Made by a program: the position numbers and the translations under genes. A stretch of 64,000 nucleotides of DNA from the NCBI RefSeq assembly GCF_018130785.1, contig NZ_JAFCJT010000003.1, positions 124,001-188,000 of the forward strand, written 5' to 3'. The stretch is from Bradyrhizobium liaoningense. GTDB taxonomy: Bacteria > Pseudomonadota > Alphaproteobacteria > Rhizobiales > Xanthobacteraceae. This document shows, piece by piece, positions 16,010-26,077 of the stretch (position 1 is the first letter of the stretch; every line of letters begins with the position of its first letter). Under the pieces are notes generated by a model. That model worked only from the letters and a program-made list of their open reading frames with translations. It did no database searches and was not told the origin of the DNA.

Positions 16010-19009
16010 TCAGACCCCCACCCCCAGCGCCTTCCATTCGCGCAGCGCCTGGGCGTCGCGCGGGGTGACGTCGGGGTATTCAGGGTCTTCACCGACCATG
16101 GGCGAGATCTTCCAGGAGCGGGCGCATTTGGTGCCGACCGCCTTCTCGACGATCACCGCGACACCGGGTACCGCATCGAGACGGAACGCGTTCGCCGGCG
16201 CCTCGCCCTCACGCACCTCGTAGTTCGAGGTGATGCAGACCTCGGCGAGATCGGTGTCGAACAGCGTCGCCAGCATGTCGCGGTCGGCGACATAGATCAC
16301 CGGCGAGGCCTCGAGCGACGAGCCGATGTTCTTGGCAGCGCGCTCAACCTCCAGCGCACCCGTGACGACGCGGCGGACGTCGCGGATCGTCTCCCACTTC
16401 GCGGCGAGCTTGTCGTCGCGGAGCTTCTCGATGCCTTCGGGAAACAGGGTCAAATGGACGGAAGGCTGCGCGTCCGGCCGGAACATCCGCCAGGCTTCGT
16501 CGGTGGTGAAGCTCAGGATCGGCGCGAGCCACTTCAGCAGGGCATCGCACAAGAGGTCGATCGTGGTGAGCGCGGCCTTGCGCGCCTGCGAGGACGGCGG
16601 GTCGCAATAGAGCGTGTCCTTGCGGATATCGAAGTAGAACGCCGACAGCTCGGAGTTCATGAAGGCCGAGAGGCTTGCGACCACGGTCTTGTAGTCGAAG
16701 GCGGCATAGGCCTCGCGAACGGTTTCGGCATGGCCGGCCAGTTCGTGCAGCATCAACCGCTCGAGCTCGGGCATCTCGGCATAGGCGACCTTCTCGCTCG
16801 CCTTGAAGTGATGCAGCGTACCGAGCATCCAGCGGATCGAGTTGCGCAGCTTGCGATAGGTCTCGATGGTGTTCTTCAGGATCTCCGGGCCGATGCGCTG
16901 GTCGTCGGCATAGTCGGTGGCGCAGACCCACAGGCGCAGGATGTCCGCGCCCGAATCCTTGATCACCTTCTGCGGCTCGACGGTGTTGCCGAGCGACTTC
17001 GACATCTTGCGGCCGTTCTCGTCGAGCGTGAAGCCGTGGGTCAGCACGATGTCGTAGGGCGCGCGGCCACGCGTGCCGGCGCTTTCGAGCAGCGAGGAAT
17101 GAAACCAGCCGCGATGCTGGTCGCTGCCTTCGAGATACATCACGGTGTCGTTGCCGCCGTCGATCTTGCGGACGATGTTGCCGAGTTGCGGGAAGTTCTG
17201 GCGATCCTCGAGCACGAAGGCGTGCGTGGAGCCGGAATCGAACCAGACGTCGCAGATGTCGTCGACCTTCTTCCAGTCCTCGCTTGCGCGGGACCCGAGG
17301 AAGCGTTCGCGGGCGCCGTCCATGTACCAGGCGTCGGCGCCTTCCTCCATGAAGGCCTCGGCGATGCGCTGGTTGACGATCTCGTCCTGCAGGATCTCGG
17401 CCGAGCCGTCGCTCTTCTCGCGCACGAACACGGCGATCGGCACACCCCAGGCGCGCTGGCGCGAGATCACCCAGTCCGGACGATTGGCGATCATGCCGTT
17501 GATGCGGTTCTCGCCCGACGGCGGCACCCATTGCGTGACCGAGATCGCATGCAGCGCGCGGGCGCGCAGCGTGTCGCCCTTCTTCGCGTGGCCCTCCTCG
17601 CTGATGTCCTTGTCCATCGCGATGAACCATTGCGGCGTGTTGCGGAAGATCACCGGCTTCTTCGAGCGCCACGAATGCGGATATTGGTGCTTGAGGCGGC
17701 CGCGCGCGAGCATCTTGCCGGCCTCGATCAGCGCCTTGATCACTGCCTCGTTGGCATCGCCCTTCTCGCCCTTGTCGTTGAGCACGCGCTTGCCGGTGAA
17801 GCCGGGGGCCTGTGCGGTGTAGGCGCCGTTCTCGTCGACGGTGTAGGGGATCGCGGTCGGGATGCCGCGCGCGTCAAGCTCGCGGGTGTTGGCCATCCAG
17901 ACGTCGAAGTCCTCGCGGCCATGGCTCGGCGCGGTGTGTACAAATCCGGTGCCGGTATCGTCGGTGACATGCTCGCCGGCGAGCAGTGGCACGATGAACT
18001 CATAGCCGCCGTCGAACCCACGCAAGGGATGGGCGCATTCGACAGCGTCCAGCGTATCGCCGGGAATGTCGCGCACCTTTTCGTAAGACGTGACGCGCGC
18101 CTGCTTGAACACTTCCGCGGCCAGCGCATCGGCCAGGATCAGGAGATCGCCGGTCTTCGCCCAGTTGTCCGCGAGCGCATCCGTGACCTTGTAGAGGCCA
18201 TAGGCGATCTTCGGCGAGAACGAGATGGCACGGTTGCCCGGCAGCGTCCACGGCGTGGTGGTCCAGATCACGACACTTGCCGAGGCAAGTGCGCCATGCG
18301 CCGGTGACGTGACGGGAAACTTCACCCAGACCATGTCGGAGGTGTAGTCCTCGTACTCGACCTCGGCTTCCGCAAGCGCGGTCTTCTCGACCACGCTCCA
18401 CATCACCGGCTTGGAGCCGCGATACAGCGTGCCGTTGGCCGCGAACTTCATCAACTCGCGGGCGATCTGCGCTTCGGCCGGATAGCTCATCGTCTGATAG
18501 GGATGATCCCAGTCGCCGATGATGCCGAGCCGCTTGAATTCCTCGCGCTGCACGTTGATCCAGTGCGTCGCATAGGCGCGGCATTCCTTGCGGAACGCCA
18601 CCATCGCGGCGGAGTCGCGGAAATCAGGCTTCTGCTTGCCCTTCTTGCGGTAATTCTCCTCCTCGATCTTCCATTCGATCGGCAAACCGTGGCAGTCCCA
18701 GCCGGGCACGTAATTGGAGTCGAAACCGAGCATCTGCTGGCTCTTGGTCACGACATCCTTGAGGATCTTGTTCAGCGCGTGCCCGATATGGATGTTGCCG
18801 TTGGCGTAGGGCGGGCCGTCATGCAGCACGAATTTGGCGCGGCCCTGGGCTTCCTGGCGCAGCTTGTCGTAGAGGCCGATGTCGTTCCAGTATTTCAGCA
18901 GTTCCGGCTCGCGCTGCGGCAGGCCGGCGCGCATCGGAAAATCCGTCTGCGGCAAATAAAGGGTCTTGGAATAGTCGTTGGCGTCGGACTTTTGCGGCTT
19001 TTCGGACAT
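16010..19009 (-). CDS. ileS: Isoleucyl-tRNA synthetase
   Basis: 999-residue class I synthetase. Seen: the HIGH box ([11 protein letters not shown] near 75), the CP1 editing domain in the middle with the [12 protein letters not shown] signature (~345), the KMSKS box ([10 protein letters not shown] near 660) and the anticodon-binding helical domain. The length is slightly above the E. coli enzyme. It is followed by lspA after nine bases. The 203 bp between it and ribF hold no ORF or T-box-like element that I can recognise. Confidence 0.97.
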   Translation of the reverse strand: MSEKPQKSDANDYSKTLYLPQTDFPMRAGLPQREPELLKYWNDIGLYDKLRQEAQGRAKFVLHDGPPYANGNIHIGHALNKILKDVVTKSQQMLGFDSNYVPGWDCHGLPIEWKIEEENYRKKGKQKPDFRDSAAMVAFRKECRAYATHWINVQREEFKRLGIIGDWDHPYQTMSYPAEAQIARELMKFAANGTLYRGSKPVMWSVVEKTALAEAEVEYEDYTSDMVWVKFPVTSPAHGALASASVVIWTTTPWTLPGNRAISFSPKIAYGLYKVTDALADNWAKTGDLLILADALAAEVFKQARVTSYEKVRDIPGDTLDAVECAHPLRGFDGGYEFIVPLLAGEHVTDDTGTGFVHTAPSHGREDFDVWMANTRELDARGIPTAIPYTVDENGAYTAQAPGFTGKRVLNDKGEKGDANEAVIKALIEAGKMLARGRLKHQYPHSWRSKKPVIFRNTPQWFIAMDKDISEEGHAKKGDTLRARALHAISVTQWVPPSGENRINGMIANRPDWVISRQRAWGVPIAVFVREKSDGSAEILQDEIVNQRIAEAFMEEGADAWYMDGARERFLGSRASEDWKKVDDICDVWFDSGSTHAFVLEDRQNFPQLGNIVRKIDGGNDTVMYLEGSDQHRGWFHSSLLESAGTRGRAPYDIVLTHGFTLDENGRKMSKSLGNTVEPQKVIKDSGADILRLWVCATDYADDQRIGPEILKNTIETYRKLRNSIRWMLGTLHHFKASEKVAYAEMPELERLMLHELAGHAETVREAYAAFDYKTVVASLSAFMNSELSAFYFDIRKDTLYCDPPSSQARKAALTTIDLLCDALLKWLAPILSFTTDEAWRMFRPDAQPSVHLTLFPEGIEKLRDDKLAAKWETIRDVRRVVTGALEVERAAKNIGSSLEASPVIYVADRDMLATLFDTDLAEVCITSNYEVREGEAPANAFRLDAVPGVAVIVEKAVGTKCARSWKISPMVGEDPEYPDVTPRDAQALREWKALGVGV

Positions 19010-19212
19010 GGGGCTGACTGGCTCGGAAGGGCGCGGAAACGGATGGCGACTGGAATCGCGGGGTGAAACGACAAAATCCCGGTCTTGCGCCGAGCCGAAG
19101 GCTCAGGCGGAAGCCGGGCCGCTAATCCCTATGATGCGCCGCGCAAACATGGGCACTCCATAGCAGCCGGGCGGGGGAAGCGCAAAAGGTTCGGCGGGGC
19201 CGGTTTTCGGCC

Positions 19213-20184
19213 TCAATCGATCACGCCGAGCCTCGGAAACGCGTCCGGGGCGGCGGCCAGCATGGCGCGGGCGCGGGCGGAATCGTCGTCCATCTGGCGG
19301 ATCAGGGCCTCAAGGCTGTCGAATTTCAGCTCCTCGCGAATGAAGCCGACGAAGGCGCAGTCGAGCGCTTGTCCGTAGAGGTCGCCCTTGAAGTCGAACA
19401 GGAAGATTTCCAGGAGGGGTGCGCCATTATCAAAGGTCGGACGGCGGCCGAAGCTCGCCACCCCGTCCAGCCGCTCGGCACCGCGGCCGACCCGTACCGC
19501 ATAGATGCCGTGCTTGAGGCCGCAATTGGCATCGAGGCGGATGTTGGCGGTGGGATAGCCGAGGTCGCGGCCGCGCTTCTCGCCGTGGATCACCTCGCCG
19601 GTGATGAACCAGGGCGCGCCGAGCATGGCGGATGCTTCGTCGAGCTGGCCCTCCGCGAGTGCGATCCGGATGGCGCTGGAGGAGACCGGCCGCTCGTCGA
19701 TGTCGACATGGGCCTGCACGTCGACCTCGATGCCGAGCCGGGGGGCCTCGTTCACCAGGAGGCTCGGCGAGCCGACGCGACCCTTGCCGAAATGAAAGTC
19801 GTAACCGACCGCAATTCCGCTGACGCCGAGGCGCCCGATCAGGTCATGGTGAATGAAATCTTGCGCGCTGGTCCCGGCTCTCGCCTTGTCGAAGGTCATG
19901 ACCACGGCGCCGGCAAGCCCGGTGCCGGCCAAAAGCCGCAGCTTGGCCCGCTCGTCCGTCAGGCGGAATTGCGGGGTGTTCGGGCTGAAAAACCGGCGCG
20001 GATGCGGCTCGAAGGTCAATGCCAGCGCAGGGCGGCCATGCGCCCGGCCCATTTCCAGGGCCGCTGCGATCACGGCGCGATGGCCGAGATGAACGCCGTC
20101 GAAATTGCCCATGGCGACCACGGCGCCCCTCAAAATCGCGGAATCCGGCGTTGTGTCGCGGATAACGGTAAAATGCGGGACCAT
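19213..20184 (-). CDS. ribF: Bifunctional riboflavin kinase / FMN adenylyltransferase
   Basis: 323 residues. The N-terminal FAD synthetase domain has the nucleotidyltransferase motif MGNFDGVHLGH (~25). The C-terminal riboflavin kinase domain has GRDLGYPTANIRL (~208) and the closing FIREELKFDSLEALI. It makes FMN and FAD from riboflavin. The ATG at 20184 fits the family N-terminus. An in-frame ATG at 20274 has a better AAGGA site eight bases upstream and would add 30 residues, so the start is uncertain. The gene runs toward ileS on the same strand. No FMN riboswitch precedes it, unlike ribH. Confidence 0.94.
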   Translation of the reverse strand: MVPHFTVIRDTTPDSAILRGAVVAMGNFDGVHLGHRAVIAAALEMGRAHGRPALALTFEPHPRRFFSPNTPQFRLTDERAKLRLLAGTGLAGAVVMTFDKARAGTSAQDFIHHDLIGRLGVSGIAVGYDFHFGKGRVGSPSLLVNEAPRLGIEVDVQAHVDIDERPVSSSAIRIALAEGQLDEASAMLGAPWFITGEVIHGEKRGRDLGYPTANIRLDANCGLKHGIYAVRVGRGAERLDGVASFGRRPTFDNGAPLLEIFLFDFKGDLYGQALDCAFVGFIREELKFDSLEALIRQMDDDSARARAMLAAAPDAFPRLGVID

Positions 20185-20413
20185 CAGGGGAATTCTCGAA
20201 GCGGCAGGACCTGCGGACCGTGGCTTGACCCGCCGGACGAAGTCAAGCGGCAGGGGGGCAGCCGCATTGAACATGATTTCAGTCCTTCGGAGGCGCCCCC
20301 AGTTAACGCGCTGTTTAACGCCTCGGTGCTAGTCCTTGAAATGTGGAACAACGGGGCTGCGGCCCGGCTGGTCCGATCGTAATATTTCCTGGGTTTGCGT
20401 TGGGGGAGTCGAG

Positions 20414-20809
20414 ATGGCGGTTGATTTGTCGATGTCGGTTCTGGTGGTTGATGACTACAGCACCATGATCCGTATCATCAGGAATCTCCTGAAGCAGCTT
20501 GGCTTCGAGAACATCGATGATGCAAGCGACGGTTCGGCGGCGCTGAACAAGATGCGTGGCAAGAAGTACGGGCTCGTGATCTCCGATTGGAACATGGAGC
20601 CGATGACGGGTTACGACCTGCTGCGCGAAGTGCGCGCGGATCCGAACCTCGCCACCACGCCCTTCATCATGATCACCGCGGAATCGAAGACCGAGAACGT
20701 GATCGCGGCCAAGAAGGCCGGCGTGAACAACTACATCGTCAAGCCGTTCAACGCGGCGACGCTGAAGACCAAGATCGAAGCGGTCTTCCCGGACATGGCG
20801 AGCGCGTAA
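20414..20809 (+). CDS. cheY: CheY-like single-domain response regulator
   Basis: 131-residue receiver domain with nothing attached. Seen: the acidic pair DD at 13-14, phospho-acceptor Asp58 (VISDWNMEPMTG), Thr in MITAESK and Lys110 in IVKPF. Similarity is to flagellar CheY, which binds FliM when phosphorylated. No kinase or other chemotaxis gene is nearby, so it is an orphan here. GGGGAG lies six bases before the ATG. It is divergent from ribF, and followed by a family A repeat that may end its transcript. Confidence 0.88.
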   Translation: MAVDLSMSVLVVDDYSTMIRIIRNLLKQLGFENIDDASDGSAALNKMRGKKYGLVISDWNMEPMTGYDLLREVRADPNLATTPFIMITAESKTENVIAAKKAGVNNYIVKPFNAATLKTKIEAVFPDMASA

Positions 20810-20845
20810 GCGCCGCCTGACCGCACAGCAGCTCTCGATAGAGAT

Positions 20846-20969
20846 CGTCATGCCCGGGCTTGTCCCGGGCATCCACGTTCTTGGATCCTGCAAATGAAGA
20901 CGTGGATGGCCGGTGCGTAGGCGAGCGGAAGCGACGCCGTCCTTCGGACGGCTAAGCCCGGCCATGACG
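20846..20969. repeat. Palindromic intergenic repeat, family A copy 2, interrupted
   Basis: The left arm CGTCATGCCCGGGCTTGTCC is intact. The right arm is split after GATGGCCGG by about 40 bases (20914-20953) that contain their own hairpin GCCGTCCTTCGGACGGC, then resumes AGCCCGGCCATGACGG. The element is a chimera of family A and a second small palindrome. Confidence 0.85.
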
Positions 20970-21024
20970 GCATTTGGGTCTAAGCAATTGGTCTAAGCCC
21001 GCAGCACCTGCGTGGGCTCCACCA

Positions 21025-21879
21025 TCACCACTTCAATTCGCGCATCAGCGCCTTCGGCGGGTGGCCGAACAACTCCATCACCGATTTCGGGTCGAGCTGG
21101 TCGAGGCCCTCGAACTCCTCGGCATGGATGCCGCGGGTGACGAACAGGCAGTCGATGCCGAATTCGCGCGCGCCGGTGAGGTCGGTGCGGACGGAATCGC
21201 CGATTGCCAGCACCTTCTTCCGGTCGATCATGTGACCCTGGCGTTCGCCGGCGAGCGTCATCGCGCGCTCGTAGATCGGGCGATGCGGCTTGCCGTAGAA
21301 GATCACCTCGCCGCCGAGTTCGCGATAGAGTTCCGCGATCGCGCCGGCGCAATAGATCAGCCGGTCGCCGCGTTCCACCACGATATCGGGGTTAGCGCAG
21401 ACCAGCGTCAGCTTGCGCTCGCGCGCCTTCAGCATCATGCCGCGATAGTCTTCCGCCGTCTCGGTCTCGTCGTCATAGAGGCCGGTGCAGACGATGTAGT
21501 CGGCTTCTTCCAGCGGCGCGGTCGTCGCATCGAGGCCGCGATAGATCGAGTTGTCGCGCTCGGGTCCGAGCCAGAACATCTTGCGGCCGGGATGCTCGGC
21601 GACATAGAGCCGCGTCAGGTCGCCCGACGAGACGATCGCGTCATAAGTCTCATCCGCGACGCCGAGCTTGCGCAATTGCCGTTGGACGGAGTCGGCCGGG
21701 CGCGGGGCATTGGTGATCAGGATCACCGTACCGCCACGGCTGCGATAGGTGTGCAGCGCCTCGCAGGCCTCGGGGAAGGATTCCAGGCCGTTGTGGACCA
21801 CGCCCCAGATGTCGCTGAGCACAACGTCAACGCCGCCCACGAGCTCGCGCAGGCTTTCGGCAAAATGCAGTGTGGTCAT
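21025..21879 (-). CDS. HAD-superfamily class IIA hydrolase (NagD-like)
   Basis: 284 residues. Motif I reads DIWGVVHNG (~22; the usual DxDGV is altered so that the second Asp is replaced), motif II ITNAPRP (~55), the C2 cap contains the IVCTGLYDDET segment, and motif IV AIGDSVRTDLTGA (~226) holds the last Asp pair. This is the TIGR01459-type alphaproteobacterial branch of NagD/PGP phosphatases. The substrate is unknown. It starts 15 bp after the TipF-like EAL gene on the same strand, so they are likely co-transcribed. Confidence 0.85.
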   Translation of the reverse strand: MTTLHFAESLRELVGGVDVVLSDIWGVVHNGLESFPEACEALHTYRSRGGTVILITNAPRPADSVQRQLRKLGVADETYDAIVSSGDLTRLYVAEHPGRKMFWLGPERDNSIYRGLDATTAPLEEADYIVCTGLYDDETETAEDYRGMMLKARERKLTLVCANPDIVVERGDRLIYCAGAIAELYRELGGEVIFYGKPHRPIYERAMTLAGERQGHMIDRKKVLAIGDSVRTDLTGAREFGIDCLFVTRGIHAEEFEGLDQLDPKSVMELFGHPPKALMRELKW

Positions 21880-21894
21880 GATGCGTGCGGCCGA

Positions 21895-23370
21895 TCAGAT
21901 GCGGCGCGCGAGCGCCGCGTTGCCGGTGGTGCGCTGTGGCGGAGGCGCGAGCGACGTTGCGCCTGGGCTGGGGGAAGCGGAGCCATTGGATCCCTGAATG
22001 TCCTGCGCCTGGTTCGGCGAGATCCCGCCGGTAGCAGATGCGCCATCCGGCCGCAATGGCCGGGGCGGCGCGAACAGGAACCCCTGGCCGAACCGCACGT
22101 CATAATCGAGCAGGTCCACCACTGCGCGCTCGCCCTCGATCCGTTCGGCGATCAGGTCGATGCCGAAGCGGCCGAGCAGGTCGGAGAGGTCGGAAGGGTG
22201 GATGTCCGAGGTCGAGGCCTGCCTGGGGTCGAGCAGGAGGGACGCCGGCACCTTGATGAAGCGCACGCCGCGATCGGCGAGCTCGCGCGGTTCGATCCTG
22301 AGGTCCGTGACATGGTCGATCGAGAAGCGGAAACCGCGCTGGGCGAGCGCGGCGAGATTCTCGGTCTCGGCCGGGCCGAGATTGCGGAAGGTCGATTGCT
22401 TGAACTCCAGCACCAGCGATGGCGCCAGCGCCCGGTTGGCCTCGAGGAAGTCGAGGCACTGCGCGAAGCTCGTGGAATTGCCGAGCGTGGAGGCCGCGAC
22501 GTTGCAGAACACGCCGACATCCTTGTTGCGCACCATCAGGCGCCGCAGCACCTGCACACAGCGCAGCATCACCATGTTGTCGATGCGTCCGATCAGGCCC
22601 GAGGCTTCGGCGATGCTGATGAATTCCTCGGCGGCGATCAGCTGGTCGCGCTCGTCGCGCAGGCGCGTCACGGCTTCGTAGAACCGCACCTTGCGCTGCG
22701 GCAGCGTCACCATCGGCTGGAGGAAGATGTCGATACGGTTCTCGTCGATGGCGTTGCGAAGGGTCGCCAGTAACTGGGTCTGGTTGCGGCCGTTTGCCGT
22801 CTGAACCGGAACGGCGGCCTGGGTCTGGATCGCCGGTGTTGGCCGCGGCGGCGGTGCGGGCAGCGGGGGAGCGGCGGCCGGCCGTTCCTCGAAGCGCGCA
22901 GTCAGGTCGAGCGGCGGCTCCGGCTCTATCCGGGCGACCGGAGCGGGGGAGGAGGTCGGCGCGGCCCCGGCCAGGAGGTCTTCATGGGCTGACACGGTGG
23001 TGGCGAGCTGCCTGACCAGCCCGCCGAGCTCGTTGATCTCGCCGACCACTGACTGGATGCGGTCGGAGTTGGTCGAATTGGCCGAGGCGATGCGCCCCTC
23101 CATCGCCGCGAGCCGGCGGCCGAACTCGGCGACCTGGCGGGCGAGGTCGGCGGTGCCGCGCGAGAGGTCGGCGATCTGGCCGCCGACGTCACTGCGGTCG
23201 CGCAGCCGCATCGAGACCGCGTTGTAGAGGATCAGGAAGGTCAGCGCGGTCAGCGCCACGATGGCGGACTCGGTTCCGCTGATGCCGGCGACCGAGTAGA
23301 GGACAAGCCCGAGCGAGGCCGCGACCAGAACCATGCAGATGGCGATGAAGATCGTCGAAATGCGAATCAT
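21895..23370 (-). CDS. Membrane-anchored degenerate EAL-domain protein (TipF-like)
   Basis: 491 residues: two transmembrane helices (~5-27, 36-55), a coiled coil (~62-130), a Pro/Ala-rich linker (~135-195), then an EAL domain (~205-430). The catalytic signatures are eroded: YEAVTRL for YEALLR, LEFKQ for the ExxE strand, FSIDHVTD for DDFGTG, FIKVPAS for IKID and IAERIEGE for VAEGVE. Loss of these metal ligands argues against c-di-GMP hydrolysis, while binding remains possible. The layout (two helices, coiled coil, inactive EAL) is that of Caulobacter TipF, a c-di-GMP effector for flagellum placement. An orphan cheY is 1 kb downstream on the other strand. Confidence 0.8.
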   Translation of the reverse strand: MIRISTIFIAICMVLVAASLGLVLYSVAGISGTESAIVALTALTFLILYNAVSMRLRDRSDVGGQIADLSRGTADLARQVAEFGRRLAAMEGRIASANSTNSDRIQSVVGEINELGGLVRQLATTVSAHEDLLAGAAPTSSPAPVARIEPEPPLDLTARFEERPAAAPPLPAPPPRPTPAIQTQAAVPVQTANGRNQTQLLATLRNAIDENRIDIFLQPMVTLPQRKVRFYEAVTRLRDERDQLIAAEEFISIAEASGLIGRIDNMVMLRCVQVLRRLMVRNKDVGVFCNVAASTLGNSTSFAQCLDFLEANRALAPSLVLEFKQSTFRNLGPAETENLAALAQRGFRFSIDHVTDLRIEPRELADRGVRFIKVPASLLLDPRQASTSDIHPSDLSDLLGRFGIDLIAERIEGERAVVDLLDYDVRFGQGFLFAPPRPLRPDGASATGGISPNQAQDIQGSNGSASPSPGATSLAPPPQRTTGNAALARRI

Positions 23371-23512
23371 GCCGCGCGTTACGCCTCAAAGAGCTGACAG
23401 CCTCACCCGGGAAAACACGGGTCAGTGTGCGAACCCGTCACGCCTCATGCTCCCCCAAGCGGGGCGACCTTAACATCATTGTTGATTCGAGGGGATAGCG
23501 GCTGCTTGCGGT

Positions 23513-25075
23513 TCACGTGAGTCCGGCCCGGCGAAAGCCTTCGAGGTAGTGCTCGCGGTCGGTGGCGAGCTTGATCGGCATGAATTCGGCGATCCAGGCC
23601 AGCGACACGTTCGGCTGGGTGCGCTGGAGTTCCTTGAGAGCCGCGCGGGCGATCTCGGTCTGCCCGGCCATGCCGGCGGCCGCGGTCAGTACCCGATGCC
23701 CGCCGACGAAGTCGCTGCGCTGACGCAGGGACTCCTGTGCCAGCCGGATGGCTTCCTCGTAGTCACGACCGAGGTAGCGGGCAAAGGCGGCGATGCCGAA
23801 ATAGACCGGCGCATAGGGGTCGCGCGGGCTGAGGCGGATGGCCCGCCGTGCGGCCTCATCGGCATCCCGCCAGCGGCCGCAATAGCCGAGCGCCAGTCCA
23901 TAATAGCCCTGCGCAAGCGCGAAGTTGGGATTGAGGCGGAGCGCCGTCTCGAACTCGGCGAGCGAATCCTCGAACCGCCGCGCGAACAGATTGACGTGGC
24001 CGAGCGCATTATGCGCCCAGGCATCCTCGTCGTCGGCCCGGATGGCGGCGCGCGCCGCGCGCTCGGCGACCGGTATCGCATTGGCCATGTCCATCCAGCC
24101 CATATGCGCCGTGAACATGTAGCTGGTACCGAGCAGGCCGAGCGCCTTGCCGTAATTCGGGTCGAGCGCGATGGCCTTCTCGAGCAGGGCTTGAGCGGCG
24201 ACGTGATCCTGCCGCGTCACACGCCAATAATGCGAGAGCGCGCGCATCAGCAGATCCCAGGCGTCCATGCTGTCGGGCGGCTTGCGCTGGGCGCGAAAGC
24301 TTTCCGCGGCGTAGAGCTGCGGCTCGATCGCAGCGACGATCGCTTCGGTGATCTCGTCCTGCACGGCGAAGACGTCGGCGAGCTCGCGATCATAGCGTTC
24401 GGCCCAGACATGGCTGCCGGTGGCGACGTCGTTGAGCTGCGCGGTGATGCGGACGCGATCGCCGTCCTTGCGGACGCTGCCCTCGACGACATAGCGCACG
24501 CCGAGTTCTTCCGCGACCTGCCGCAGATGGACCGTGCGGCCCTTGTAGATGAAGGAGGAGTTGCGCGCGATCACGAAGAACCAGCGCAGCTTCGACAGCG
24601 CGGTGATGATGTCCTCGCTGATGCCGTCGGAGAAATAATCCTGCTCGGCCTCGCCGCTCAAATTTATGAAGGGCAGCACCGCGATGGCGGGACGGTCGGG
24701 GAGCGGCAATCCAGCCAGCGCCGAAGCGGCCGGCTTGCCTGGCGCAGCGTGCGTGGCTGCCGGCGAAAGTTCTGTGACCTCGCCGACGAACCGCAGGCCT
24801 TTGCGCGCGATGGTGCGGATCAGCCTCTGCTCCTCGCCATTGTCGTTGACCGCGCGCCTTGCGGCATTGATCCGGCTGGTCAGCGTCGATTCCGAGACGA
24901 CACGGCCGTTCCAGATCGCGTCGATCAAATTGTCTCGCGTCACCACGCGCTCGCGGTTGCGGACGAGATAGAGAAGGAGATCGAACACCTGAGGTTCGAG
25001 CGCCAGAAATGTCTCCGCACGCCGCAATTCACGACGCTCGGGGTCGAGCAGGAAATCCTCGAACTGGAACGTCAC
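23513..25075 (-). CDS. Winged-helix regulator fused to TolB-like and TPR domains
   Basis: 520 residues. Residues 1-95 form an OmpR/CadC-type winged helix (LEPQVFDLLLYLVRNRERVV, then TIARKGLRFVG). ~125-265 is the TolB-like amino-terminal fold seen in adenylate-cyclase-type proteins (IAVLPFINLSG, DYFSDGISEDI, YVVEGSVRKDGDRVRITAQL). ~320-500 holds tetratricopeptide repeats (ALGHVNLFARRFEDSLAEFE, FALAQGYYGLALGYCGRW). There is no cyclase domain and no phosphorylation site. It starts with GTG, four bases after GAGGAGGAA. Such proteins are numerous in Bradyrhizobium; targets are unknown. It is divergent from a methyltransferase gene. Confidence 0.82.
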   Translation of the reverse strand: MTFQFEDFLLDPERRELRRAETFLALEPQVFDLLLYLVRNRERVVTRDNLIDAIWNGRVVSESTLTSRINAARRAVNDNGEEQRLIRTIARKGLRFVGEVTELSPAATHAAPGKPAASALAGLPLPDRPAIAVLPFINLSGEAEQDYFSDGISEDIITALSKLRWFFVIARNSSFIYKGRTVHLRQVAEELGVRYVVEGSVRKDGDRVRITAQLNDVATGSHVWAERYDRELADVFAVQDEITEAIVAAIEPQLYAAESFRAQRKPPDSMDAWDLLMRALSHYWRVTRQDHVAAQALLEKAIALDPNYGKALGLLGTSYMFTAHMGWMDMANAIPVAERAARAAIRADDEDAWAHNALGHVNLFARRFEDSLAEFETALRLNPNFALAQGYYGLALGYCGRWRDADEAARRAIRLSPRDPYAPVYFGIAAFARYLGRDYEEAIRLAQESLRQRSDFVGGHRVLTAAAGMAGQTEIARAALKELQRTQPNVSLAWIAEFMPIKLATDREHYLEGFRRAGLT

Positions 25076-25198
25076 AATTCCTCCTCGGCTCCCGTCCGGA
25101 AATCAAGGCGGTCTCAGCGTAAAATAACGCCGCTCTCAAGGCCAGCGATGCGCATGCGCCCTATCGTCCCGGCGTTTTCAACCGCAGGAGAATTGCCC

Positions 25199-26032
25199 AT
25201 GTCGACATCAGCCGCACTCAAGCCAGCCGCACCCGATCTCGCCGCCGTCAAGCAGCGCCAGCACGGCGCCTGGTCGTCCGGCGACTATGCCGTCGTCGGC
25301 ACCACCTTGCAGATCGTCGGCGAGCAGCTCTGTGAGGCACTCGACATACGCGCCGGCAGCAAGGTGCTGGACGTCGCCGCCGGCAACGGCAATGCGACGC
25401 TGGCTGCGGCACGGCGCTGGTGTGACGTCACATCCACCGATTACGTGCCGGCGCTGCTCAAGCGCGGGCAGGAGCGGGCGGCCGCGGATCATCTGGCGGT
25501 CGAATTCCGCGAGGCAGACGCCGAAGCGCTGCCGTTTGCCGACGCGAGCTACGACGTCGTGGTCTCGACCTTCGGTGTGATGTTCACGCCCGACCAGGAC
25601 AAGGCGGCTTCTGAATTGGCGCGGGTCTGCAAATCCGGCGGCAAGATCGGCCTCGCCAACTGGACGCCGCAGGGCTTTATCGGCCAGCTCTTCAAGACCA
25701 TCGGCAAGCATTTGCCGCCGCCGGCCGGCGTGAAGTCGCCGGCGCTCTGGGGCACGCAGGCGCGGCTCGAGGAGATGTTCGGAAGCCAAGCCTCTGAGAT
25801 CGTGGCCGAGCCGCGCATGTTCGTGTTCCGCTACCGCTCGCCGGACCACTGGCTCGAAATCTTCAAGACCTTCTACGGGCCGACGCTGAAGGCGTTCGCC
25901 GCGCTCGACGAGAGCGGCCAGGCCGCACTGAAGCGTGATCTCCTGGCGCTGCTCGGCGAGTTCAACCACGCCGATGACGGCACGATCGTCGTGCACAGCG
26001 AATATCTGGAAGCGGTGATCACAAAGCGCTGA
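25199..26032 (+). CDS. Class I SAM-dependent methyltransferase
   Basis: 277 residues, UbiE/Coq5-like fold: motif I VLDVAAGNGNATLAAARR (~58), motif post-I with STDYVPALL, motif II ADAEALPFADASYDVVVSTFG (~105) and motif III with the GGKIGLANWTPQG strand. The C-terminal part (~190-277) covers the acceptor site and gives no clue to substrate. AGGAG lies about nine bases before the ATG at 25199. It stands alone, convergent with the BrkB-type gene and divergent from the winged-helix/TPR gene. Confidence 0.8.
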   Translation: MSTSAALKPAAPDLAAVKQRQHGAWSSGDYAVVGTTLQIVGEQLCEALDIRAGSKVLDVAAGNGNATLAAARRWCDVTSTDYVPALLKRGQERAAADHLAVEFREADAEALPFADASYDVVVSTFGVMFTPDQDKAASELARVCKSGGKIGLANWTPQGFIGQLFKTIGKHLPPPAGVKSPALWGTQARLEEMFGSQASEIVAEPRMFVFRYRSPDHWLEIFKTFYGPTLKAFAALDESGQAALKRDLLALLGEFNHADDGTIVVHSEYLEAVITKR

Positions 26033-26047
26033 GTGCCCGCGAGATGC

Positions 26048-26070
26048 GGTCAGGCCTGTTCGGCCTGACC
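26048..26070. terminator. Perfect hairpin between convergent genes
   Basis: GGTCAGGCC and GGCCTGACC around a five-base loop, between the ends of the methyltransferase and the BrkB-type gene. There is no T run on either side, so it may block exonucleases or need Rho rather than act as an intrinsic terminator. Confidence 0.35.
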
Positions 26071-26077
26071 GTCGTCG

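Noticed and set aside
15944..18307. A 787-codon open frame antisense to ileS
   Set aside because: ileS is certain on the other strand. The frame stays open only because high GC at third positions removes stop codons.
23549..25198. Upstream in-frame extension of the methyltransferase gene
   Set aside because: The frame is open for ~550 codons upstream but runs antisense to the winged-helix/TPR gene. The ATG at 25199 has a good ribosome site and gives a normal-length enzyme.
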